Assembly (NCBI RefSeq): GCF_016916835.1
Contig: NZ_JAFFIX010000002.1
Coordinates: 372,001-436,000, forward strand
Source of the DNA: Actinacidiphila bryophytorum
Lineage (GTDB): Bacteria > Actinomycetota > Actinomycetes > Streptomycetales > Streptomycetaceae
Direction of reading: 5' to 3'
Length of the DNA: 64,000 nt
The notes under the pieces are model-generated. The model had not been told where the DNA came from. It searched no databases and saw only the letters and a program-made list of their open reading frames with translations. Of this stretch, positions 1 to 10,100 are shown piece by piece (within the stretch, counting starts at the first letter, position 1; each line of letters starts with the position of its first letter). A program made the translations under genes and the position numbers.

Positions 1-231
1 GGGGATCTGGGCCAGCTCAGGGTCGGCGGCCAACTCCTCCCGCCGCTCGGTGAAGGCGTCCGAGACGTACTTCAGGAAGACCAGGCCGAGGACGAACTCC
101 TTGTACTGGGCGGCGTCCATCGAGCCGCGGAGCTTGTCCGCGGCCTTCCACAGGATGTCCTGGATCTCCTTGGTGCTGGAGACGCCGGGCAGTTCGCCCT
201 GTCCGGCGGCGGCTCGCTTGCGCGGGGGCAT
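1..231 (-). CDS. hsdM: Type I restriction-modification methylase subunit HsdM, N-terminal part (runs off left edge)
   Basis: The first 77 residues begin MPPRKRAAAGQGELPG and continue into the conserved N-terminal helical bundle of HsdM, with the family signatures KEIQDILWKAADKLRG and FVLGLVFLKYVSDAF. The family methylates adenine at N6 within a complex with HsdS. The ATG at 229-231 is preceded by GAAGGAA, a good ribosome site. The gene lies 41 bases after the stop of the 720-aa methylase-like gene on the same strand, so the two probably form one operon. The catalytic domain lies outside the window, so activity cannot be judged here. Family assignment is firm. Confidence 0.93.
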   Translation of the reverse strand, partial: MPPRKRAAAGQGELPGVSSTKEIQDILWKAADKLRGSMDAAQYKEFVLGLVFLKYVSDAFTERREELAADPELAQIP

Positions 232-272
232 CGTTCCTTCTTCCGAGTTCGGGGTGCGGGTCCGTAGACGGG

Positions 273-2435
273 TTACGTAGTCAAGTGGGTAGGTGCGGAA
301 CCGACGGTCAACGTGCCGTCGGCCAGGCCCGCCACGGTCAGCCGACGGGCCTCCGCAAGCGCGTCGGCCTGAGCGCGCAGCAACCGCTCCCGGCGCTCGG
401 CCTCGGCCAGCAGCGCGTCGAAGCGCAGCACTTCGTCCGGGTCGAGGTCGGGGAGCTGGTAGTCCTCGATGCGTCGCGCGGGACGTACGGCGCCGGGGCT
501 GCGGGCGGTGCCGCGGGCCGCGGCAAGCAAGGCGGCCAGCACCCGGGGGGTGAGCGGGCGGGCAGCGTCGCGGTTGACGCGAAGGATGCGGGCGGGAAAG
601 GTGACGATGGAGAAGCCGGCATGGTCGACGTACACCCCGAGGCGAGGGGCGAGGGTGTAGACGATGTCGCCCGGCTCGGTGAGTGCCGCCCGCTCGTACT
701 CCGTGGCCAGCACCAGGCGGTCGATGCGGCGCCCCCCGACGGGTCGCTCGCCGATGACCTCCTCGGAGCCGAGGACGGTGTGGTGGCCGTCGGGGGCGAG
801 GTGCACGGCGTCGACGCGGTGACCGGAAAGCCGGGTCACCCTGCGGGCGGCAACGAGCTTGCCAAGGGTGGTGCGCGGCGGAAGAGCGCCGACCCTGCGC
901 AGGACGTGGCCGCGGTAGGGGCCGCGCTCCTGCTCGTACACGCTGGCCTCGGCCCTCGCGCGCTCCAGACGGGCCTCGGCCTCAGCGATGAGGGCGGGGC
1001 GCTCGGCGACCTCGGTGGACCAGAAGACGGACAGCGGCGGCGCGGGTGGGGTGAGCGAGCCGCGGAAGGCCCGGTCCAGGTCGGCGACGGGGACGACGCG
1101 GCCGTACCGCGGGTCGTGGCCGTCACGGCGAAGGCCCTCGGCACGCCAGAGGAGTACGTCCTCGGCGAGGCGCGCGCTGACGTGCGGGGTGAGCGGCTCG
1201 GCGCTGATGTCGGCCAGTAAAACCTTGCCGGACGCCTCGGGGACGGGGCCGCGGGTGAGCGTCCACAGGGCAGGGCGGTAGCCAGGACGGAAGGGCAGGA
1301 CGCCGCCGGGGAGCGCGATGACCGACTCGACGATGTTCTCGCGCAGCAGGGCGGCGCGCAGTTGGGCGGCCTCGGTGCCCTTCAGCTCGTCGACGAGCGC
1401 GTCGGCCGGCCCGAGGACGACGGCGGTGCAGCCGGGGCGCAAGAGGTACGCGACGCGTTCGAGCTCGGTCAGGGCGGCGACGACCGAGCGGTCCTCGCCC
1501 GGGCGGTACGGGAGCTGGGTGAGAACGAGGTCCGGGTCGGCGAAGCGTTCCTCCAGGTCGGTGCCGGTCTGCACGTCGAGGTCGAGTTCTTCGACGCCGG
1601 CCAGCAGGAGGCGGCGGCGGGTGATGCGGGTGAGCCGGTCGTCGGGGTCGGCGGCGAGGACGGTGAGGAGGTCGCGTTCCTCGGCGTCGGCGAGGACGGC
1701 TGCGAGCAGGTCGCCTGCGCGGGCGTACGGGTCGGCGAGGGTGACGGGCCGGCCCTCCCCGAGGCGGGCGGGCAGGTCGGTGAGCTGGCCGAGCAGGCTC
1801 CGCAGCTCCGGGGTGACCGCGTCGGCGGTGAGGGTGTCGAGCCCGAGCCGGGAGCGGGCGGCGAGCAGCCACTCGTACGCGCCGTGCTCGCTGTACGCGG
1901 CCTCGACCAGCTCCTCGGCGAGGCGGGCGAGCGGGGCGGCGTCGGCGTGAGCGGCCGAGGCGTCAATGGCCCGAAGTTCGCGCAGGACGTACTCGTCCTC
2001 GACGTCGATCCGTTCGGCCCGGCGGAGGATGCCGGCCCACAGTGCCTCGTCGCCCGCTTCCGCCTCAGGGTCGACGAGCGACCGGCCGTCGAGGCGGCGC
2101 AGGCACAGCAGGCTGCCGACCGTCTCGACGAGCTGCCAGGGCGTGAAGCGCTCGCGCAGCGCGATGAGGCCGAAGAGCGCCAACTCCGATCGGAGCTCCG
2201 CCGGAGCGGTGTTGCCCAGGCCGGAGGCGGCCAGCCACTCGGCCACTTGGGCGCCGTCGAACAGCGGCCTCCCCGAGGTCTCGGACACGGCTGCGGGGAA
2301 GTCCGGGTGGCGTCGGCGCCAGGTGGACACGACCGGGCGCTTCACTCGGGCGAAAGCGGCGATGTCGGACATCGAGACCAAGAGGGGCAGAGGCGGCGGG
2401 GGCCGGAGCGACGGGTCCGACAGCCCAGTGACCAC
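273..2435 (-). CDS. HTH / degenerate N6-methylase / specificity-like protein upstream of hsdM
   Basis: A 720-aa protein read from a GTG at 2433-2435 with a strong GAAGGAGGG site six bases upstream; the reading frame is open further, but without such a site. Near residue 25 it has an HTH-like segment (DIAAFARVKRPVVSTWRRRH). The middle resembles an HsdM fold, but motif I reads DPYARAGDLL near residue 232 instead of DPxxGSGG, and motif IV reads TQLPY near residue 305 instead of NPPY/F, so methyl transfer looks lost. The C-terminal 230 residues resemble an HsdS target-recognition domain followed by a helical end rich in Glu and Arg. It precedes hsdM by 41 bases. I infer that it supplies DNA recognition to HsdM. 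Family membership is likely; the role is inference. Confidence 0.7.
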   Translation of the reverse strand: MVTGLSDPSLRPPPPLPLLVSMSDIAAFARVKRPVVSTWRRRHPDFPAAVSETSGRPLFDGAQVAEWLAASGLGNTAPAELRSELALFGLIALRERFTPWQLVETVGSLLCLRRLDGRSLVDPEAEAGDEALWAGILRRAERIDVEDEYVLRELRAIDASAAHADAAPLARLAEELVEAAYSEHGAYEWLLAARSRLGLDTLTADAVTPELRSLLGQLTDLPARLGEGRPVTLADPYARAGDLLAAVLADAEERDLLTVLAADPDDRLTRITRRRLLLAGVEELDLDVQTGTDLEERFADPDLVLTQLPYRPGEDRSVVAALTELERVAYLLRPGCTAVVLGPADALVDELKGTEAAQLRAALLRENIVESVIALPGGVLPFRPGYRPALWTLTRGPVPEASGKVLLADISAEPLTPHVSARLAEDVLLWRAEGLRRDGHDPRYGRVVPVADLDRAFRGSLTPPAPPLSVFWSTEVAERPALIAEAEARLERARAEASVYEQERGPYRGHVLRRVGALPPRTTLGKLVAARRVTRLSGHRVDAVHLAPDGHHTVLGSEEVIGERPVGGRRIDRLVLATEYERAALTEPGDIVYTLAPRLGVYVDHAGFSIVTFPARILRVNRDAARPLTPRVLAALLAAARGTARSPGAVRPARRIEDYQLPDLDPDEVLRFDALLAEAERRERLLRAQADALAEARRLTVAGLADGTLTVGSAPTHLTT

Positions 2436-2728
2436 GGCGCGCCCTCCTTCGTTCAATCTCTTCACCTCAGGCGTCGACGACAGTCGCCCTACCCTTGCCG
2501 CACGCAGCCCGCCTTCAGCAGTCCCCGCCGACCCGCAAGACGATACTCCGGTCTCCAGTGCGGGGCATGCCCGTCGCTTGATAAGGGTGGTTACCACACT
2601 TCCAGCGACCTCCGCCAACTCCTCTCGGCTGCATGAATCGTGTCCGAAACCACCCGACTCCCCGTGCAGATGGACCAGAATGACGGCCTGGTGACCCGGA
2701 GATGGCATTGGGCGGGGTGGCAGCGTAA
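2436..2728. promoter_or_regulatory. Divergent intergenic region between the type I locus and the 510-aa/PLD cassette
   Basis: These 293 bases separate the minus-strand methylase operon from the plus-strand cassette, so both promoters should lie here. I see no confident -10/-35 pair or operator. The GAAGGAGGG ribosome site of the minus-strand gene lies at 2442-2450. No convincing extra coding region is present, although frames are open on both strands. Confidence 0.5.
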
Positions 2729-4261
2729 ATGGTTGAAGGCACGGTCTCGGTCATCGGGGACGGCCAGGCCCCGGGGCTGGTCGACGGACCGGGGTGGAGC
2801 CTTCCCGGGCTGGACGTAGCCGCTGGCCGGTATCCGCTCTCGGTGGAGCGGCACGTAATGGCCATGGCCGACCACCTGGTCCCCGGGGTGACCACGGTGA
2901 CGCCGCACGGGCGCTACTACGCGGTGCACGGACTGATCGCGGCACAAGCCGAGGCCGAGGACCTCACGATCCCCGAGGCCCAGTCGTTGCTGCGCCGCGC
3001 CGAAGTGGCATTGGCCGCCGTATCGTTCGCGCACCATCCGCAGGCTCTGGAATGGCTGCCGCGGGCTCACGGGACGGACGCCCTGGCCCGGCGGCTGCAC
3101 ACCGGGACGCTCACCATGTCCGAGGCCGAGGCCCCGGGCAAGGACGGTTACGTCGGTAGCCGGTGGGGGTTCTGGGGACCGTACAACGGCTCCGAGATCG
3201 CACTCGGCATCCTCGCTCCCGGGCACATGCCGGCTCCCGGACCCCGGCTGGAAGCGGCCGCGGTACGTGCCGGGCTGGACGGCCTGCTGGAGTTAGCCCG
3301 CGCGGAGACGCTGTCGGTGGACAGCCTGAAGTCCTTCGGCGACCAGCTGTGCGTATGCGCGGGCGGTGAGCGTGCTGACGGTGAGTGGCTCGCGAAGGTG
3401 ATGTGCGAGCCCGCTGACCCGGCTGAAACGGGCTCCCGCTCGGCGACGCGACGGCAGACGATCCAGCTTCTGGCTCGAGTGGTCACCGAACATCCCGAGC
3501 AGATCCGGCGCTTCACTCGTGACATCGGCCCTGTGCTCGCCTTCGGCGACTTCCTCACTTCGGATTCCGTTACGAGCGGCATCGACACGGCCGCCGTCTG
3601 GCGAGGAGTGGTGCTGCGCAACTACTCGGTCGGCGCGTGGCGCCGCCTGTGGTCCTGGCTCGTCGCGCAGGTCGACGGACTGCTGCCGATCGAGGAAGTG
3701 GCCGACCGCTTCGCCGTGGAGCTGCCGGACACCACCGTGGACGCCTTCCTGTCCGCACTCCCCGCAACTCAGAGCACGACCGGTGCCCCGCTGCCCGCCG
3801 AGTACGACCTGCGGAACGTGATAGACAGTCCCTTGCCCCTCACCGAACTGCGGGTGCTCGCCGCCGGTGCCCGCCGGGTCGACGAACTCTCCGGCAGGGT
3901 GCGTGACGCGTTCCTCGGTCGGCGCGGGGTCGAGCTCGGACCGGAGTGGACGCAGCGGAGGCTTGACGAAGCCCGACCCACGAAACTGCGTGACTTTGCG
4001 CGCCAGATCACCCATGACCTGGTGGCGCGGTCGCAGCGGATCGCGCGGGCCAAAGCCCGCCGGCGCCCTGACGGCACCTTGTGGCTACCGACCCGCTTGC
4101 ACGAGCGCGGCGGGCTGCTGTACCGGACGAGCCAGGAGGGGCGCGGCGACGTCGGCCTGCGGCTGGACCAGCTCGGAACCGTTCTGGCCACCTGCGGCGT
4201 GCTGCGCTACGACGGCGGGAGCTGGTCGGTGACCGGCAGAGGGAGGGCTCTCCTTGGCTGA
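2729..4261 (+). CDS. Unrecognised 510-aa protein, first gene of a cassette with a PLD nuclease
   Basis: I do not recognise this family. The 510-aa product starts at an ATG preceded by a G-rich stretch about ten bases upstream. It is soluble, with no signal peptide or membrane segment. Visible features are a Trp/Gly/Phe-rich patch near residues 148-156 (SRWGFWGPYNGSE), a region near 290-310 with WRGVVLRNYSVGAWRRLWSW, and a basic helical stretch near 420-450 (DLVARSQRIARAKARRR) before a C-terminal segment that looks like a winged-helix fold (QLGTVLATCGVLRYDGGSWSVTGRGRALL). It overlaps the PLD gene by eight bases, so the two are almost certainly co-translated partners. In this defence island I infer a sensor or adaptor for the nuclease. 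A real gene is near certain; its function is unknown. Confidence 0.85.
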   Translation: MVEGTVSVIGDGQAPGLVDGPGWSLPGLDVAAGRYPLSVERHVMAMADHLVPGVTTVTPHGRYYAVHGLIAAQAEAEDLTIPEAQSLLRRAEVALAAVSFAHHPQALEWLPRAHGTDALARRLHTGTLTMSEAEAPGKDGYVGSRWGFWGPYNGSEIALGILAPGHMPAPGPRLEAAAVRAGLDGLLELARAETLSVDSLKSFGDQLCVCAGGERADGEWLAKVMCEPADPAETGSRSATRRQTIQLLARVVTEHPEQIRRFTRDIGPVLAFGDFLTSDSVTSGIDTAAVWRGVVLRNYSVGAWRRLWSWLVAQVDGLLPIEEVADRFAVELPDTTVDAFLSALPATQSTTGAPLPAEYDLRNVIDSPLPLTELRVLAAGARRVDELSGRVRDAFLGRRGVELGPEWTQRRLDEARPTKLRDFARQITHDLVARSQRIARAKARRRPDGTLWLPTRLHERGGLLYRTSQEGRGDVGLRLDQLGTVLATCGVLRYDGGSWSVTGRGRALLG

Positions 4262-6962
4262 GGACATCCCAGCACCGAAATCGGTGAGGGGACCAACCGC
4301 CTTCGCCTCGCCGCTGACCCTCATCCTTGAGGAGGAGCGGAAGGGCGGACAGCGCCTGCGAGAAGCCCTCTTCCTGAGTTTCACAGCCGATCTCGGCTTC
4401 TTCGAGGATGTCGCCCTCGGCGTCACCCAGGCCACCGGCGCGCTCGTGACGGTGGTGGGGGACGTCTTCACGGCCCGCGCGGACGCGCGGTCCGTCCGGC
4501 GGGCCGGCCGCAGCTACCTCCCCGGTCAGGCATACGCTCACGGCGCCGCCTTCCACCCCAAGCTCATGGTCCTCGCCGGACCGGAACACGCCACCATCGC
4601 ACTCGGCTCGGGCAACACCACGCTGGCCGGCTGGCAGGCCAACTCCGAGCTGTGGACCGTTCTGCGGGTCGACAGCGAACAGAGCCCCGCAGCGGTGCCG
4701 GACCTGGCGGCTTGGCTTCGCGGCCTACCGGAGAGGGTGGGGTTCGCCGCCTGCGTACCGGAGGCGCTGGGGCGGGTGGCAGCACTGTTGGACCGGCTCC
4801 ATCGCGACAGGGCACCTGCTGAACCAGAGGTCCGCCTGGTCAGCAGCCTTCGCACACCCATCATCGATCAACTGCCGCACGGGCCCGTCGACGAACTGGC
4901 CGTCTTCGCACCTTTCCACGACCGGCGTTCGAAGGCCCTCCGGATGTTGCTGGAGCGCTTTCGCCCCGGCCGGTTCACCCTTGCCTACCAGCCCGGACTC
5001 ACCGATCTCGACGGTCCGTCGATCGCCGGCCTGGTGAAGGAGTACGACGGCCGCGTCATCAGCGACAACGGCGAGCGGTACCGGCACGGAAAACTCGTCG
5101 AGTGGACCTCCGGGGGGCAGCGGTGGGCCCTGACCGGCAGCCCGAACATCTCCGCCGCCGCCCTGCTGCTCTCCCAGACCGAGGGCGGCAACTGCGAGCT
5201 CGGCATCATCAGCCCGGTCCCCACCACGCTCCTCCCGGACGGCACCGACGAGCCCGTCTCCCGGCTGCGCTCGGCCGAGCGGCTCCCCCGTCCCCCGGTC
5301 CGTACCGTGCCGCTGCTGCTGGGTGCCCTGCGCGTACCGGACGGCCTGGAGATCAGCCTGGCCCGTCCCCTCACCGACGCCGCACGCCTGGAGGTTTCCG
5401 CGGCGGCCGCACCGCCCGAGACGTGGGAGCGCATCGCCGACATTCCACCAGGCCAGGACACGCTGACGGTGACCACTTCGGCGGACGCGGGCAGTCGTGT
5501 GCGCCTGGTCGTCGTCGACGGCGAGGGCGAGGGCGTTCCGACGTACGGCAACATCGTGTTCGTCGTCGACCCCGAAGCAGTGCTGCACCGAGTGGCCTCC
5601 GGGCGGCCGCACGCCCCCACAACTCAACCCATGGAGCTGTTCACGGACCCGCTGCTCGCTGAGCGGTTCCTCAATGATCTGGAAGCGCTCCGTGCGGTGC
5701 TGGGGCCGGGCCCGGCGGCAGCCTCGACGAGCAGCCGTAGTGGCGCGGTTGTGACATCGTCGCTGAGCAGCGACGGGGACGGCTGGGAGCGATACCTGGA
5801 CGAATGCGCTGGACGCGTCGGGAACGCGCTCCTGCGCTTCGCCATAGGACTGCCCACGGATGCGGGCGCTCCCCTCCAGGACCTCCTGTCCGTCTCCTGG
5901 GACGATGAGGCCACGAACGACGTCGAAGCCGCCCTCGAAGGAGACGACGCGGAGAGCGTGGCAGCGGATCACGACCCGGTGATGGCCGACGCCGAGGTGA
6001 CCGCCAGCACGCTGCCCGATCTCCGGAAGGCCGACGAGGAGGTACGCCGCAGGTACCGGCGCGTAGTGGAACGCATGGTGCCTCCCGCTCCCCAATGGAG
6101 CCGTGAGAAGGAACGCACCGTAACCCCCGGCCCCAGACGGGGCCCGGTGGACAGCCTGCTCGTCGTCCGGTTGACACTGTGGATCATCGCGGCGGGCGCC
6201 TGGCCTCCCCGGCACACGGGCTGGGTCCCCCTGCTCTCCCGCGCTGTCCTTGCGCTGGCCCCGTCTGATCATCAGGCCCGTGTCCCGGAGAAGTTCGAAC
6301 CCCAGGTCGGCAGCCTCGCAGCGGTCGCCCTCGCCGTGCTCAGGAGCCATGCCCCCCGCTACGAGACCACACCCGAGACCGCAGCCTTCAACGAGGCCTC
6401 GCGGGCCGTACGCCATCTGCTGCCCGCAATGGATGCCGCGTACGTCGCGGAATACACGAGGCTGCTCGACAGAGGCTCCGGCCCGTCCGTCCATGAGGCG
6501 GCCGTACTCGACGTCGCGTCGGACGTCCTCCAGAACGATCCGCTCGCCGATGCGATGTGGTCCCTCACCGAGAAGGGCCGCGAGGTGCACCGTGACGGGC
6601 CGCTTCTGCTTCACGTCCCCGGCAGCTTCACAAACCTCGCGCTGGTCGCACTCCAGGCAGTCGGCGCTGCCGAAGACGCACCGCTGGTCGCAGCCTGGGC
6701 AGGCTCCGGCGGCAGCGCTTGGGCTCTGGTCGTCTGGCGGCGGCCCGACCTCATCGTGGTCGATGCCAAGGGGACCGCTCCCCTCTGGAAGCACCACCGC
6801 CTCACCGGCTTGGTCGGCCCCAGGGCACTCGCTTCACAGCCGAATCCCGGCTCGGCCCCCTCCGTCTTCCACGGCCCCCGCAACCGGCCCTTCGAACTGG
6901 CCCAGCAAGTCCTGCTGGAGCTTGGTCTGACCGAACCCCTCCCACCGCGGTGTGAGTCATAA
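4254..6962 (+). CDS. 902-aa phospholipase-D-family nuclease-like protein
   Basis: The start is a TTG at 4254-4256 after GGGAGGG, overlapping the previous gene by eight bases. Two HKD-type PLD motifs are visible: H101-x-K103 with S119/N121 (HPKLMVLAG, GSGNTTL) and H278-x-K280 with S296/N298 (HGKLVEW, GSPNIS). Paired HKD motifs usually form one active site, seen in nucleases as well as lipases. About 580 further residues follow. They include an acidic linker near 530-590 and a C-terminal domain with SAWALVVWRRPDLIVVDAKG that I cannot name. The large extra region distinguishes it from short DrmC-like PLD proteins. No restriction or helicase domain is fused. The partner is the preceding 510-aa protein. 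Nuclease assignment by fold is good; the system is unknown. Confidence 0.85.
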   Translation: MAEDIPAPKSVRGPTAFASPLTLILEEERKGGQRLREALFLSFTADLGFFEDVALGVTQATGALVTVVGDVFTARADARSVRRAGRSYLPGQAYAHGAAFHPKLMVLAGPEHATIALGSGNTTLAGWQANSELWTVLRVDSEQSPAAVPDLAAWLRGLPERVGFAACVPEALGRVAALLDRLHRDRAPAEPEVRLVSSLRTPIIDQLPHGPVDELAVFAPFHDRRSKALRMLLERFRPGRFTLAYQPGLTDLDGPSIAGLVKEYDGRVISDNGERYRHGKLVEWTSGGQRWALTGSPNISAAALLLSQTEGGNCELGIISPVPTTLLPDGTDEPVSRLRSAERLPRPPVRTVPLLLGALRVPDGLEISLARPLTDAARLEVSAAAAPPETWERIADIPPGQDTLTVTTSADAGSRVRLVVVDGEGEGVPTYGNIVFVVDPEAVLHRVASGRPHAPTTQPMELFTDPLLAERFLNDLEALRAVLGPGPAAASTSSRSGAVVTSSLSSDGDGWERYLDECAGRVGNALLRFAIGLPTDAGAPLQDLLSVSWDDEATNDVEAALEGDDAESVAADHDPVMADAEVTASTLPDLRKADEEVRRRYRRVVERMVPPAPQWSREKERTVTPGPRRGPVDSLLVVRLTLWIIAAGAWPPRHTGWVPLLSRAVLALAPSDHQARVPEKFEPQVGSLAAVALAVLRSHAPRYETTPETAAFNEASRAVRHLLPAMDAAYVAEYTRLLDRGSGPSVHEAAVLDVASDVLQNDPLADAMWSLTEKGREVHRDGPLLLHVPGSFTNLALVALQAVGAAEDAPLVAAWAGSGGSAWALVVWRRPDLIVVDAKGTAPLWKHHRLTGLVGPRALASQPNPGSAPSVFHGPRNRPFELAQQVLLELGLTEPLPPRCES

Positions 6963-7050
6963 CTCGGGGGCTGATCGGATCGGAAGCCCGGCTCTTGGTC
7001 CCTCGTAGTCCAGTACGCGCGGAAGCGGAAGGGCGCGGACAGCGCGATCG

Positions 7051-7121
7051 AGCAGGTCAGGGTGCGGATTCCGCAGAAGAATTGAAAGACGATCACGGAA
7101 GAGCCGCCTCCCCACACCCGC
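7051..7121. repeat. Dispersed intergenic repeat, copy A
   Basis: This segment, lying tail to tail between the PLD gene and the helicase gene, shares long identical runs with 26988-27060 and 19415-19450, including GGTCAGGGTGCGGATTCC, GACGATCA and GCCGCCTCCCC. It lacks the hairpin found in copies B and C. It does not look coding and lies between convergent genes. I read it as a remnant of a formerly mobile or attachment-associated sequence. Confidence 0.7.
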
Positions 7122-10100
7122 TCAGTCCCGTACATGGCGGATGCGGACATGGCTGCGGCCGCCGCGGCCGTCGGTGTACTCGACCCGGGTCCCAGCCTCG
7201 CGCCACAGCAGCGCGGCACCGAGCTCGGTGAACGGGCTCAGGACCTGGATGTCGTCAATGATCGGTCGCTGCGAGGTGATCTCGTACTCCTCGACGGCAT
7301 CAGTGCCGTCGAAGATCAACCCCACCAACCGGCCGGGGGCCACCACCGGGCCGCCGGAGGTCCGCTGTGCCGCGGGCACCGACCGGAGAATCCGCTGCAG
7401 GTAGACGGCCCGCTCTTCGAGCTGTTCCCGGCGCTTCTCCCTCTTGCGCCAGCTGTCGTCCGTTTCACGCGGTACGCGGAGCTGTGGTTCTGCCAGAGCA
7501 GCGCGGATCTGGGTCAGTTCGTGGGTGAGGCGTTGCCGCGATGTGCTCGCGAGAGCGGAAATGGGGAAACTTTCCCGCGGTACCGAGGTGGCTGGGCCGC
7601 GGTCAGAGCTAGCAACTGGCTCACGGCGGGGGGAACGTCGCTGAGTCGATCCGCTCGCAGGTTGCCGGTTGGATCGCGCGGCCGGCACGGAGACTTCCGG
7701 CAGTACGGAACCCTGAGGGGTCGGCGTCGTGGTGTGTTCGATGGGCCGGGTGACCGAGGCATTCGGCACGGCAGCATGCGCTATCGCACTTTCGACCGCT
7801 GTGCGTAGCCGAGACTCGGCTCCGGCACGGTCGCGGTACCAGTCGGTGCCCCATATGCGGTGGAGCTCCCAGCCGAGGCCACGCAGCACACCCTCCCGGA
7901 GCCTGTCTCGGTCTCGTGCCGCCTTCGACGAGTGGTACATGGCGCCGTCGCACTCCACGCCGAGCACGAAACGTCCTGGAAGCCTGGGATGGCGGATGCC
8001 GAGATCGATGCGGTAGCCGGCAACTCCGACCTGTGGCTGTACGTCGTATCCCAGCTTCTGCAGAACGGCGAGTACCGACTCCTCGAACGGGCTCTCCGGT
8101 TGGGCGTCTCCGTCTACTGGCGATGGGGCCAGGGCCGCCAGGCCGCTCTGGGCGTACCGGAGGTAGCGCTGGAAGTACCGGAAGCTCTCGCTGGCGGTCT
8201 CCCGCAGCTCTGCCGGGTCGAAGGAGGCGACGACCTCCATGCGGTAACGAGCCCGAGTGGCTGCGACATTGAGGCGACGCCACCCGTCGGGCTTGTTCAT
8301 CGGGCCGAAGTTCATGGAGAACTTGCCGTTCGCGTCCGCCCCGTACCCGACGGACATGATCATCACATCGCGTTCGTCGCCCTGCACGCTCTCCAGATTC
8401 TTCACGAAGAAGCCGTCCAGTCGGCCCTCGGAGAAGCTGTCATCGAGGTCGGGCCTGGTACGTCGGGCTGCGTCCACCGCGTCCTGGATCGCCACCGCCT
8501 GCGGCTGTGACAGTGCCACCACACCCAGAGACTTGCCTTTGCGGGTGGTGAAGTGGTGGATCACCCGCCTAGCGACCTCGGCGGCCTCGCCGGGGTTGTC
8601 CCGTGCCGCGCTACCGGACCGGTAGACGCCCTCCGGAGCGTGGAAGAACGCGACACCGACGTCCTCTCCCTCGGCGTGTGCGCCGGGGAAGGTGGTCATC
8701 GACTCCTTGTAGAACTCGTGGTTGCTGAAGGCGATCAGCGCTTCGTGGCGGCTGCGGTAGTGCCACCGCAGGGACAGGCTGGGGAGCAGGCCGCTCGCCT
8801 TGCACATGTCGAGCACGGAATCGAACCGCTCTGGCAGCTCTTCGTCTTCGGCTTCTGCCTCATCGTCGCCGGTGGAGGAGAAGAACGATGTCGGAGGCAG
8901 CTGCTTCTGGTCGCCTGCGACGATGAGCGAGCGTCCGCGGTAGACGCAGTTCACAGCGTCCTGCGGGAGGACCTGCGACGCCTCGTCGAAGATCACAACG
9001 TCGAAGTGGATGTCCGAAGGCAGGAAGCGGCTGACGGTCAGCGGGCTCATCATGAAACACGGCTTGATCAGTCGAACCGTGTCGCGAGCCGTGTCGAGCA
9101 GTACCCGTACCGGCTTATGGCGGGACTTCTTCTCTCCCTCTCGGCGGATCAGCACTGCTCCAGGGTCGATCACCGTCCTGGGCCGACGTGCGTCGCAAGC
9201 GTGGATGACCCGCGCACGGGCGTAATCGGTGAGCTTGGTGTCCAGCTGCTGGAACCGCTTCACCAGTCCGTCGCGGTCGACGGAGCGGGTGGTCGCCAGC
9301 CGCTTGTCAGCGCTCAATTGCGCATCCGCCCAGGCCCGCAATACCGCCCGCTCCACTACGCGGGGAAAGTCGTCGGGTTCGACGCTGCGGCGTACTGCGC
9401 GGTCGACCAGGTCGCCCAAGCCCAGCTCGTCGAGAACGCCGCGCCCCTCGTCGTAGGCACGCCACTCGTCAGGACCGCCTCGATCAGTGCCGAGAACATC
9501 GAGAGCCTGCCGCGCGGCATCGGAGCTCAGCTGCAACGCGGTACGGAGAGGGGCTGCCCGTTCCGTACGGAAGAGTTCGACCAGCCCCTCAGATGCCTGC
9601 GACCACCTTCGGCCGGATGCTTCCAGCTCGGGATCGGCGTCGGCTTCGTAGAGGATCCCGGCGAGCGCTGTCCCCATCGCGCTACTCACGTCCATGCCAC
9701 AAGCAGCGCGGAGTTCGGCGACCCATTCACCGGCCACCGTGAGGGCTGTCGCGCTGGTTGCACGTCCCTCGTAGAGGTCGCCGAGCAGCTTGCGATCGGT
9801 GTCCGCTGCGGACTCGAAGGCAGCGGACGCCGATCGCGCGTCACGCACCTTCCGGATCGCGGTACGGGATGCCGAGAGTGTCCACCTCCCTGGGGCGAGG
9901 TGCCCGCCACCGCCCGCGGCCGCGGTTTCCTCGACGACGCGGATGAGCGGTTCCGCCGCCCACAGCGGTGCGACGTGGGCTCGGCTCCAGGCAGCGGCCG
10001 CGAGCAGGCTGCCGTTCTCCAGCTCGTAGGAAGGCCCCGCTGCCGGTGGAAGCACCAACGAGTTCCGCCACTCGGTCAGCCGCGCAACCGCCTCATCTGC

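Noticed and set aside
2729..6962. DISARM or BREX assignment for the PLD cassette
   Set aside because: No DrmA/DrmB, PglX/PglZ or BrxL-like genes are present; the PLD protein is far longer than DrmC.
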